A stretch of DNA of 64,000 nt from NCBI RefSeq assembly GCF_002234675.1, contig NC_019881.2, positions 15,806,494 through 15,870,493 on the forward strand. The letters are read 5' to 3'. The translations under genes and the position numbers were made by a program. Below are positions 12,759 to 24,332 of this stretch, piece after piece (within the stretch, counting starts at the first letter, position 1; the number at the start of each line of letters is the position of its first letter). The DNA comes from Oryzias latipes (lineage: Eukaryota > Chordata > Actinopteri > Beloniformes > Adrianichthyidae). The notes under the pieces were generated by a model. The model had not been told where the DNA came from, ran no database searches, and worked only from the letters and a program-made list of their open reading frames with translations.

Positions 12759-14269
12759 TTTTAAGTGTACAAATGAGATGGATCAAGTGCATAGAACAAC
12801 TTTATAATAATTAACTTTAACATCAGCGATGTCCTTAAAACAGCTTTTTAAAAAAAAAAAACACATCTTTGGTTTAAATTACACATTTTTCAAAGAAAAT
12901 GTCAACAAGGGAAAAATAAATTTAAATTGTTCATTATTCTCACCATGACAACAATTTATCCCTTTTTTGTTCTCTCTCAATAAAATGGATTAATATTTGA
13001 GTTTTTCCTCTCTCTCTCCATGTACCTTGCTTGCTTTATTTTAGATCCTATGTCAGTAGCCAAAAAAAGCAGTCGTGGACATTTCTCCCATAGGTAGAAC
13101 GTTTTGAGTGCAAATATTAAAATCCTGTTTGGCTCCATAGAGATAAGATGTATTATCGCAGAACTTCATGTCAACAAGAATCCAAAGGAAAAGTGAGCTG
13201 GAGTGGAGTTGTCAATGCAGGTTTTCATCAAACTGTGCACACTGTACCTCTAATCAGTGCCGCCTGATTTTGTTTCCAGAGCATCCACTGCCCAGAAAGA
13301 TGGAAAACAATTATGCCGGTGAACATTTTAGTGTTTTAAGCAGTTCAATTTCTAAAAACGTAACAATCTAGGAAAATGTCAAACACGTGAAACACAAAAA
13401 ATGAACAGATTTTCTTTAAATATATGCTAATACCTTCAAAATGTGTGTGCCTTTGGAGTAAATATTACATCCACCAAAGAATTTCTTTAGAAAGAAAGTG
13501 AGATAAATTGTACTAAATCAATAGTCACTGCCCCATGCTGATTCTTGATATGTGATTATCATGTATAGTTAATATTGTGAATCCTTTAACAAATTTTGAC
13601 TCAAATTTCTATGTAGTTCCATTGCTGCCTTCAATTGCCCAGAGGTCAGATGCTTTAGAAATATAAAAATGCTGGTATTTCTCATCAGTCACAGCTTAAT
13701 TTCACAGTTCACCAACTCCTCTTCAAGTTTTCTTACATTTCTCACAGCTTCTCACCTAATGAAACTAAGTTTTGAACACTTTGAGGTGGGATTCAGACAC
13801 CCACAACTGTTGTTTGTCTGCCTTCTGTGCAAAGCAAAATGTAATTAATCAAGGGTCAAGTGTCAGAAATAGTTTTAGAGACGGTTACTCATCCAAGGCT
13901 GCCAAACTAACAATTTTTCAGATTTGCTAAAGTTTTGACATGTGTCTGCATAAGTAATACCTTTGTCACAACTGCCCTTACTTTTGGATATGAGCCATCT
14001 GTGGCCGGTAAACGGGCAAACCTGTACGAGCAAGTGCCCTGTGCAAAATTTGAAAGTCATAGACCATTCAGTAAAAATGTATAGCAAAAATGTACATGCA
14101 CGTTTTTTCTACCGGCATGCAGCAGGCCATAGTGAAAACTTAAACAGCACATAAGGGTAAGATAGGTGAGACGCAGGCATGTTGTCCGCTGCGTTTTCAT
14201 ATTTTTCATCCCCCTGAAACCTGTCCACTGTGCAAGGCACCTGTTAGGGCTGTTCAAGTGAGTGCATGC

Positions 14270-14660
14270 TCCATGTTCTACAGCTTGAAGCTACATACAC
14301 ATTTGATGCTAAATGTGTGTTCTTGCACATTGGACCAGCAGATGAGGGGCTTCTACTTATTATTTTATTGTTTATTAGTGCATGTCTGCCACAAAGTTGG
14401 AAGAGGCTTGATGTGAAATGTCAAAGTGGCGTAAATTTCACCAATTGAACAAAATTGTTTCGGTTCATTACAAGCATCCTCGCAATTGCAGATATGGATT
14501 AGCATCACGTGTAAGATCAGAACGAAAACAGAAAAATAATTTCTTCTGTACAGCCTAGCCCCAATTGGTCAGTTTCCACTTGGTTGGGGATCTTTGAAAA
14601 TTTAGAACAGAGGATCAAACTTGATTCTACTTTGTTGCTGTATCTCAACCAAAGGCAAAA
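14270..14660. mobile_element. Partial copy of the TGCTACGTTCACAC MITE family
   Basis: Shares with the copies at 6.9 kb and 59.1 kb the text 'TTGGAAGAGGCTTGATG' followed by 'AAATGTCAA', and other short blocks. Both ends are worn, so boundaries are approximate. Confidence 0.4.
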
Positions 14661-14765
14661 TGAGATGGTACAAAGTTAGAAAAAGAAGGCAAACTTTGAC
14701 TGTTACACAGCCTACAGGGAGAAAATTGTTCCAAAGGGTGTACAGAGGCACAGTGAAACCAATGC

Positions 14766-15181
14766 ATTAGACCTGCACAATATACCGCAAATTTATCGTT
14801 ATTGCAATATCCAGCTCTGCAATATCTGTATCGCAAAAGACGGCAAAAATCGCAATAAATCATAAACCTTAAATGTGTTAAAACAATCATATGCAAGCTT
14901 GAGGCATTTAACGAGTCAAATAAATCCCTTTATGCATTTGACCAATCGGATGGGCGGCTTTACGTTGTTGACCGATCAGATGGAGGCCTGTTAGTTTAGA
15001 TGTTTATCACCTATGTCGACGAGGGTCATTTGGAGTTTAATTTTTAACATGTTGCAATGAAATGGGAATGATGTTTTTGGTTATTTTGCTATTTGTTTAT
15101 ATACCGCAAATTATATTGTTATCCCAATATTAATCACTAATATCGCATATCGCAAGTTTTCCTCATATCGTGCAACCCTAC
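14766..15181. mobile_element. Non-autonomous DNA element with 'GTAGGGTTGCACGATAT' type ends
   Basis: The left end reads TAGACCTGCACAATATACCG and the right end, reversed, reads GTAGGGTTGCACGATATGAG, so the two ends form imperfect terminal inverted repeats. Further inside, both halves carry ATACCGCAAAT and ATCGCAA blocks. About 415 bp, no coding capacity. Ends of this type are common in fish hAT-like MITEs; the superfamily is inferred. Confidence 0.65.
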
Positions 15182-16506
15182 AATGCATGTTTAAAGTTAC
15201 TGCGTTAGGGGATTAATTGTTCTAAAAACTTTGCAATTTTCACATCTTTGGGTTTTCTGCAAGCCCTTGTAGTCCTTGTTATGTAGTATTTGATAATCTC
15301 CTATAAAAATGTCCACTTGAGATAGTTGTTTTGTTGTGCAATAAAGCATAAATATCAGTCTGTGTTGCATTAACTTTCCCTAACCTGCTCTTTAATCATA
15401 AATACTGGCAAATGTATGGCTTTTATTAAAAGACTAAAAATATAAAAAGAAGCTAGTGGATTTTTAATAATGGCATGACTGGCCACAAGTCTTTAAATGC
15501 TGGAAAATATTTCTTATTTGCAAATATGCAGTCATTAGCCACAAATACTGCTCCATGCTTCATCAGAAAAAATGAATCTGCATGCTTTAATAAAGTCTGA
15601 ATAAAGTCGGACTAGCTGGGGATGCATTAACAGATGACAGCATGAAAGTAACAAACTGTCTATGTTGGTCTTGGATTTTATGTGGCGGCTGAAAATGAAA
15701 GAATTCCTGAAAAGGAATGGGTGCATTGGGAACTTTATTTGTATCCATTTATGGGGAACAATGAATAGTTAATTTATTTTCACTGGTTAGGTTATAAATG
15801 AAGAAAAAAAAAGGTTAAAGATCAGCAAACTACTGGCAGAAATTCCTGGAAACAAGGCTAAGAAAGACAAAGCTACATGGGTGGCTAAAAAGGGATTTGT
15901 AGCTGCAGCTCTTGTCCAGATAAGGGAGGATACCAATAAAAAAGATTGTTATTTATAAAACAGAAAAAGGCTCTGAACACTGGAAGGTTCTACAGCTTCT
16001 AAAGATAAAAATTAAAATAAAAACACCAAATGAGAACAGAAAAAAGTGGCAGTCCTTGAAGAAATGTCTGCTTTTGCATTTAACTTTGTCAATCAGATTC
16101 AGCTTAAATTTTCTGCAGACTGATGCAGACCAATTTTTCAAGTCCCAAACAATGTTTTCTGCTCTTTTATATTATTCTCTGTTTCCATTTAATCAATGTC
16201 TCACTTAGTTTATTCATCATTGAGAACACTTCTGCTAAAGAGTTTTTATTCTTAAAAGAGCAAAATGACTGTTTTTCACCACGCCTTCTTTTGGCTTTCT
16301 TTTATTTTAGATACTTTACCAACTACAATTCTTGGAATTTTTTTCAAACCGTTTATGCCACAATTTCATCATGTCTGGGTTGAGAATAATTTCTCTAGAG
16401 AAGCCTCAAATGTGGTTTCTGTATTTTAGAATTGAAGGATTGTTAATATCTTGACATTTTCCTTGTTTAGCTTTGTCTTAAGGCTAATTTTAGAAATGTT
16501 ACTTTT

Positions 16507-16750
16507 TAAAGCCCCAAACTGATCATCTTTTGATTTATTATAAAAGTGTTCCCAGGGGTGTTTTAATTGTGACTGCCATTTTTTGACAAAATAAAAAAAA
16601 GGCATTTTTTAGGATAGTTTCTGCAGAGCAGCAGGAGTTTGTTAGAAATTCCTCTCTAAGTTGTGAGCGGTACCATTGGCAAAAAGCAACTCTGCCCCCT
16701 ATGTAAACAAAAAATTATCTGTTTCCATCCTCTCCTGCTACAGCTCGTAG
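16507..16750 (+). mobile_element. Truncated copy of the AAAGACCCACTCC repeat family
   Basis: Begins TTAAAGCCCCAAACTGATCATC and continues with TTTTGATTTATTATAAAAG and a 'GTTCCCAGGGGTGTTTTAAT' block, matching the copy at 52445. The second half of the element is missing. Confidence 0.6.
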
Positions 16751-17716
16751 CCTGTCCAGCGTATTATCTACGTCACAAATGCGATCTTTTTCAGTTCAAA
16801 TTTAACTGCTGTTTTCGTTCTTTACTATGAAATTTCCTGCCAATTATGAGTAACTTTTGTTGTATTGAATCGTCATGGAAAAGATTTTTGGTAGACGTGC
16901 TAATTACTAATTCTGGAAGTGTTATACTAGTTTGTTAACCTCTAGTTAACATGCAGCCTAAGGCTACATTCCATACCGAACTGGGGTGGTAGAATCATTG
17001 ATGTACTGCACTCCGTGACTTTACATTCTGCACTGTCTTTAGTCTGCCATCTGTAGTCAATAAAAATCCAGGAAAGTGCAAATGCTCTTCTGCTGTCGAG
17101 TTGTTTTTTTTTAATAACTTGATATTAATACCTGTCATTAATTTATGTCATTCCCATGTTGAACCTGAGATTTTGGACACAGTTTAGGATGGAGAATCCT
17201 TTTGTTTTATCTGGGGACGATGGGAAGATCAAACATTACAAAAGATGAAAGACTCCAAAGCGGCATTATCTGGTAATTGAACGTCACTTTGTGGAATACA
17301 GATGACCGAGCACATCATTATGGGGAAGCAAGATCTCCAATCATAGGTTTGGCAGAAAGAATCAAGAAAAAAATCATATAACTTTTACACTTCTTGGGGG
17401 GAAATCCGCTTAAAGGAGACTTTATCTGTGGATGCAAAATGAAAGATGTCTGTGAAAGCACTGGATTTACAGAACTCAGAAGCAGATGAACTGGTGCTGA
17501 ATGTTTATCCTCTGTGGTCACAAATCAATAGGACAGAATCGAAGAGACACAGGATATTTGACATCCTGATTTTGTTTTTTTTCATTGAACTCTCTCAGGC
17601 TAATTACTTTGGTGCGCATATAATCAAAATATGGAATTACACAAATTCGTAGAAACTAGAATTTTCAGCAAATATCATAGAAATATAGATGCACCATGGA
17701 GCGCAATACTTAGTAT

Positions 17717-17920
17717 CCCTTGTGCTATCCTATGACCCCACCCTTACATTGACGTGTTACGTCTACCATGACAAAGGTGGATAAAGGTGAAGAGGATTAC
17801 ATGTACTCTATGGACACCAGTGAGGATCACAAATCATTGAAGAAAAAAGGTTCAGAGCACTGTCTAGTGGGTCTAGATGACCCAACTCCCAATGTTAAAG
17901 TGCCTAGGATAGCACAAGGG
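17717..17920 (+). mobile_element. piggyBac-like MITE, copy 1
   Basis: Starts CCCTTGTGCTATCCTATGAC and ends CCTAGGATAGCACAAGGG, giving terminal inverted repeats of about 16 bp. The interior is nearly the same as in the copies at 19721 and 39122. The flanks are GTAT and TTAC, so the expected TTAA duplication is not intact here. Confidence 0.8.
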
Positions 17921-18233
17921 TTACAGAAGTAGAAAACTTTTGAGGTGATAATGTTGCTGTAAATGCATTCAACATTTGTTTTATTAGTAGAATAACCTGA
18001 ATACATGTTATTTGTTATCAGTACTCCTGAGTATAATTGTGAGGATTTCTAAAAATTAATTTAATATTATTTGCATATTTGATCTTTTAAGACATTCTGT
18101 TTTCACCAGTCCGTCTCACCTGGTATGATTGGCAAACAATGCTCAGTTAGAGATTATTCTGTTCATTTTTAGCTTCCTATCTTGAAATAATTTTTCATTT
18201 TGGTTTTGTCATAATAATTTTGTTTGATTGTGA

Positions 18234-18499
18234 TTTATTTTTTAAAAGTCTTTAGCTCCACCACCCACAGACCTGATAAATCTCAGAAATGTAAATTTCT
18301 ATTTGCATCATAAAGCTGATAAAAGTAAACAAACAAAACTGTTTTGTTTATGGTTTTACATGCATATATGTTCATGGACTAAATATAAAATTCACACTTT
18401 ATGTCTTGAAGAGTAATTAGAAAAACAAAATTTCCCTGCAAGCTGCAGAAATATGTAAACTAAGTATGTAAAAGTATTTGTACTTCTTTCCCCCCCGAA
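18234..18499 (-). other. 3' UTR of the BGT1-like transporter gene
   Basis: Follows the stop codon at 18500. A consensus poly-A signal, AATAAA on the minus strand, lies at 18234-18239, so the untranslated tail may be about 250-290 bases. A poly-C run at 18491-18496 is just past the stop. Confidence 0.4.
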
Positions 18500-19197
18500 T
18501 TAGACTTTACTGGAATCTTCCATCAGTTTTTCATTTCTTATTTCTTCACTCTCCTTTGTCTGCTCTTGTGCTTTGAAGATGACAGAACCGCAAAGAGTCA
18601 GCAGCGGTTTGTGTGGTCGAATCTGCCGGAGATCCTGGGACGCCCTTGTCATCCTTTTAGGATCCTCAAAGTTAAGAGAGAATTCAGTAAAAGGGGCGTT
18701 CGTTCCCTGATTTTTAAACACAACAAGAATTAGAAAAGGAAAAAATGTTCTGAAATTCAGCTTCATCTTGTGGGAAACTAATTCAAATATGCTTACCTTG
18801 TACAAGGCAAAAAAAATAAAAGCTGGGATGCAGATCAGTGGTGCAGCCATTAGTAAACCAGCCAATAGAGAGTACCCAAATCCAAGTGAGTAGCCCTCTA
18901 TCTTGAAAGGGCTTGCTTGTACCAAACCACACAGAACTGTCAGCTGTGGAGTGATGAAAAAAAAATGCACGCAATTAAGCTGGAGTTTTAAAGCCAATGC
19001 AAAGTTCCTCATTTTTGTATTAAATTGATGAGGATTCTTTTTTTCATTAAGCATCTTTTTTGTGCTCTCAAATTAATTTCAGATTTCTGCAAATATAAAT
19101 CAAAGCCACGGGAAGAGTCGAACATGCCTACTTCGATGCCTTTTACATTGCCAGGTAGATGTCTAGTTTTCTTCAAATGTCAAACAGTGCCTTTATT

Positions 19198-19276
<79 letters not shown>

Positions 19277-21426
19277 TATATTGTCCTGTCCAACAGCTGG
19301 GCAAACAGATGAGAGCTGAAGGCACTTGAGTTGGATGTATTTTACTTTAACAACAGGTGTTATGAATCTTCTGACAAACCAGAGGTATGTCTGAATAAAC
19401 TCCTTCTGTAATCGAGGCCAAACTATTCATTTTAATCATATTTGAAAATCTTTTACACATAGCGGTAAATGTTTGAAATCAATTAGACAGTAACTTTTTG
19501 GAAAGGATCTGTAGAAAGCAGATGTTTTCAGCAATTCTTCCATTGAATTCACGGGCAAAGGTACGAATTTGAGTTCCTCCTTTTCTTTCTCATTGTTACG
19601 CATATAAGTACAATAAAGACAGAATCCTGTTTTATAATGCACATAGTTTTTCTATCTCTTAGAAATAAAGCTTTTTGTGTAAATGTGCTAACAGGCGGTC
19701 TATGGACTCTCCTTCTTTAACCCTTGTGCTATCTTAGATGACCCCACCCTTACATTGACGTGTTCTCCCTACCATGACAAAGGTGGATAAAGGTGGAAAG
19801 ATTTCATGTAATCTATGGACACCAGTGAAGATCACAAATCATTGAAGAAAAAAGGTTCAGCGCACTGTCTAGTGGGTCTCTAGATGACCCTACTCCCAAT
19901 CTTAAAGTGCCTAGGATAGCACAAGGGTTACAGGTTATAAATCTGTAACTCTGTAATTTAAATGTTTAACTTCTTGGACCATTTGGTGGTAAGTCTAAAA
20001 ATGCCCTTGACTGAATAACCCTTCGACTTTAAAGTACATTTTACTCTAATGCCATGTTCAGTGTTAGAACTATTTCACATTGATGCTTTAGGAGGGCCTT
20101 CCTGTGCCCAAAATCTTTACTGAGACATTTATTGGTTAGAAAGACTCAGCAAAGAGGAAAAATAAAGAACAGATGTGGTCTAGGAATACAGACAGCAGAA
20201 AGGAAGAAATGAGAAAAATGTCATTGACTTAATAGAAAAGCCATTGGAAAGAAGGAAAATAGTAAAGACACAGAAAAATAAATATGACTCAACAAAAAGA
20301 AGACTCACCAAACAGATTGAAGGAGTGACAAACAGCCAGAGGTATTTCAGCATGGGAAATGGACGATATCCAATCATATCCTCAATGTTATCCAAGAAGC
20401 GGTCTGCACCTGCAAAGAGAATGTGACGTGTGTTGTACAAGCATTCAAAAAGTTTTTGTGTTGCCAAGGAAAGAAAAGCAAAAAAAATGATGCCTATGTG
20501 TACAAGAACATTGAGATGTTTGTCTTACATTCTTCAATTTTTGTTTGGACAGAATGGAATTGACTATTAAAAATATTCTCAAAAGGTCAATCCAAAAAAT
20601 AAGGTATTTAGGGGCATTTAAAGAATATTTTTTATTTCATGTTCTCATTATTTTTAATAATTTACAACGCTAGCAATAAAACTATATTACTTTATACATT
20701 TTTATTAATTATTTGTAATATTTTATTGTCTCAGCGTAATTTTTTGCAGTTCTTTTTTTTTACATATATCTCCAGTTTTATTGTGGCTAATGTTTTGATA
20801 AAACTAGTTAAACTCTGTATAATATTGTTGGAACAGCACGGGTTGCAGAAAAGTGACAAAACTTTGGATTGCAGTGGAACGAGAACAATAATAAAACAGT
20901 AAAGTATTGAGAAAAATGCAGCCATAAAAAAAGCATTTTTGTTCAAATAGCTGGTGTTAAATTGAAGATGAGATGAGGGCGCTCCTTACATTCAGCTGCA
21001 GGGAAAAGAGACATTACAAAAACAGAAGCAAACATTAATGCTAATGGAACACTCCATCATAATATCTGTAAAAGAGATGTTGTAGCTCAATAAACTGAAT
21101 AGTGATGAAGCCTAAACTATTCCACATCTTCACTGGGAAGCAAATTAGGTGGACCCATTTAAATTTGGCTGAGGGGAACATTTTAGCACATACTTTTAAA
21201 AAGCACTGAGAACAAACAACGGGAACCTCCTGGGAAACTTATCAATATTCAAAGAGAAGGTTGGAAAACAAAAAGGTCGTTTCTCATGTGTGCACATAAG
21301 AATAATAAATATCAAAGTCTTGTAGAAAACTTTTAGAAATGCCTTTGATTTTAAATGCAAACTTTCTATGTGAGAAAAGCAACTTCAAAATTATTAAAAT
21401 AACAAAGACTTTCATCTTCCAGTTAT

Positions 21427-21461
<35 letters not shown>

Positions 21462-24286
21462 GATGAGGTCAGACACCAAAAAAGAAAAAAAAAATCAAAT
21501 AGTATTCTGAACCACACCTATCCCTGTTCAGGGTCACAGGGTTACTGGAACCTACTCGGCTACTGAAGAAGGAATTCAGGGACAGGCCAGAGTTCTGCAA
21601 GTTTTTAGCCCATTTTCGAGTTCTATGTACAAAACACATGGCAATTGAAATCAGGGACTCTGATTTGGTATAGCTGTATGGGTAGCGTCTTTTTCAAAAC
21701 ATGGAAGTACCAACCGTTTAAAAATTGATGATAATGATGGACAAATTACTGATTGTGGTGTGTGCTCAGCCAGAATTAAGTCTTTCATATATCGGAACAG
21801 AGATGTGAAAGAGTCTGGAGGATGGTTCGCGACATTTGTACCACTTCGACATTTCACATTAAGCCTCATTTAACTGTGAGTACATGGGCTAATATCGGGT
21901 AGAGCCAGTCCACTGTGAATGTCATATGCTAATCACACATTCAAAAGCCCATGTTCAGCAATTTTTTGAACACGCCACACACGCTCAGTGTGTACGTGGC
22001 TTAAGGGGCGGCAAATGTAGCAAAATCCTACGCAGACTGTCATCAATTTCTGATCAAATACCCATAATGTCAACGCTCCATTCACAACATTATAGATATG
22101 AAACTCAAAAACATGAAGGCTCTCCTTTAATTTAGCTAAAACTGTGAGAAACTTGCCGTAAATCCAGGCAACAACGATGGTCTCGGCACAAGCAATGACC
22201 AAGAGGCTGGTTCCACTGGGGCCAAAATAATCAACAACTGTGAAGAGATAAACTCCCCCCTGAAGGAAGAACAGAATGAACACATTTGGAAAAAGAAAAA
22301 AGAAAAACAGTCAGCTTTTTACTCTTCTGTCCACCATAAAAGATAAAAATGAAAACATTAACATGAAATTGACTTTCCTTGAAAATAGAACATATCAGCC
22401 CCAAAAGTTATCAAACTTACTTGAGTAACAAATGGAAGCCCGAACAAGAAGCAAATAACAGCAATGACGAGAACCAGGATCTCCCTGGCACCTGGTTTCC
22501 TCAGGCGGCTTGGGAACAGGTCGGTGATGGCCGTGGCCAGGCTCTCCACACACACAAACTGCACAGGCACATGTTGGTATTTACATATTCCTCCAAACAC
22601 CATCATTGTGGACCATAATGTTGGACATACCTGACTGTCGAGACCCAGGAAGAGGACCATGAGGAAGAAGAGCACAGCCCAGAAAGATGAACCAGGAATC
22701 AACGACAGAGCCCTTGGATAGGCGACGAAAGCAAGGCCTGGACCTGTGGGGAAACTTACATTTACAGTTTTGTCTAGTTTGACTCATTTACCACAGAAAA
22801 TCAACGTGAAGGTTGTCCCTCACCACGCACTATTTAGTACAGTACATAAGGTTTTTGCTATTTTTTTGGAGTGTCTGAATCTACAATTCCAAAATCCAGT
22901 GCCCTGAAAATTTCCCAGAAGTCTCTGGAAAACACTAGTGTGCATCAATGCTCCCTAGTTTGGTGAATATAGACCACAATGTGTTGTGCTTAAACAATTT
23001 ATCCTTTTAAAAAAAAAATATTTCAATTAATTTATTATAAACATTCAAGTTTTCATTTTTAAAACACAGTGGATTTATAAAAAGTATTTGTAAAATATTC
23101 GTATTTATGAAGTCAGTTAAATCTCTAATCCTTCACACAGTAGACCTAATGCAAACAATGCCATCTTGTGGACATGTTGCTCACAACCGTCTGATTCAGG
23201 GCGCCACAGCAAACCAACTAAATACATCAACCATTGTGTGGAAGAATCAACATACCAGCTGCCATTATCTCCCCGATGGGAATGTCCAAGTCTTGCGCCA
23301 TGAATCCCAGCACTGAGAAAACAGCAAAGCCAGCAAAGATGCTGGTGGCACTGTTCAGACAACACAGTGCAAAGCAATCCCTGCAAGAGACACAAAGACA
23401 CGCTTAAAGCCCACAGGGGTGCGATGGATCGTGTGTGAGGATGCTGACCTGTAACAGTTATTGTTGTATTTGTTGTAGCTTCCCAGAGCTGTCAGGACTC
23501 CCTGACAAACGGCATAAGAGAAAAACACCTGAGTACCTGCATCATTCCACACCTGTGAAGAGATTCAATGAATGTGTTTACGCATCTTTTTGCATTTGCT
23601 GTGTCATATTTCACAAGTGTTTACACAAGGATTCCGTTTTTGTATGTTGCAACCAAGTGTTTATTCAGTCCCAGTCCGCACAACATCTGTTTACCATTAA
23701 AGGAACCACATCGCCTTCTCACCCACAAAAACACAGACATGAGAGATGTTTCTAAAGCAGTATAGAGGCCCTTTCTTTGGCTCCATGGTGGGCCTTTTTC
23801 TCCGCCCCAGGTCGAAACTGAAGTCTCATTCTGTAGAAGATCTTCACATCTTTTTTGACAAGAAGAAAACGGTTGTGAACCTAACAAACAGGCCTTCATT
23901 TCAGAAGATCTCACAGCTGTCTCATACAAGTTACAGATTCGCAAATGCGAGCTGACACACAAACACAGGAAGCACATTCTAACAATAAACAGACCCCAGA
24001 TGCAGGCCAGAGCTCAATCAGGAATTTTTCTCTGCTACATTACTGTAGGAATCACACAGATCACATCTGGCGCTGCTAACTGTATTTTGTCACACTTAAC
24101 TGATCTCAGCTGCTTTTTTACTCTTTGCCTTTTCATGTTTTACCATAAGAGCCAAATTAAATCTGCAGCTGCATCAAGTCTAGCATTCAAACATGCCAAA
24201 AGAACCCTTTTTAGATTTTTTTTAAGTCGGTATCTGTCAATGCATATAAAGTATCAAAGAGCAGAAGAACTCTCTCTCTATCTATA

Positions 24287-24332
<46 letters not shown>

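Larger units (their letters stand above)
9956..18233. other. Intergenic region between the two transporter genes; mostly repeats
   Basis: No multi-exon gene was recognised. It contains a possible hydrophobic terminal exon (10956-11098), a tetranucleotide microsatellite (11691-11784), a four-copy 21 bp tandem (12676-12758), MITE copies (about 14270-14660, 14766-15181, 16507-16750, 17717-17920) and AT-rich sequence without recognisable content. Confidence 0.5.

Noticed and set aside
18944..19054. Upstream extension of the terminal transporter frame
   Set aside because: A splice acceptor sits at 18944-18945, and family alignment starts at 18943; the extra codons are intron.
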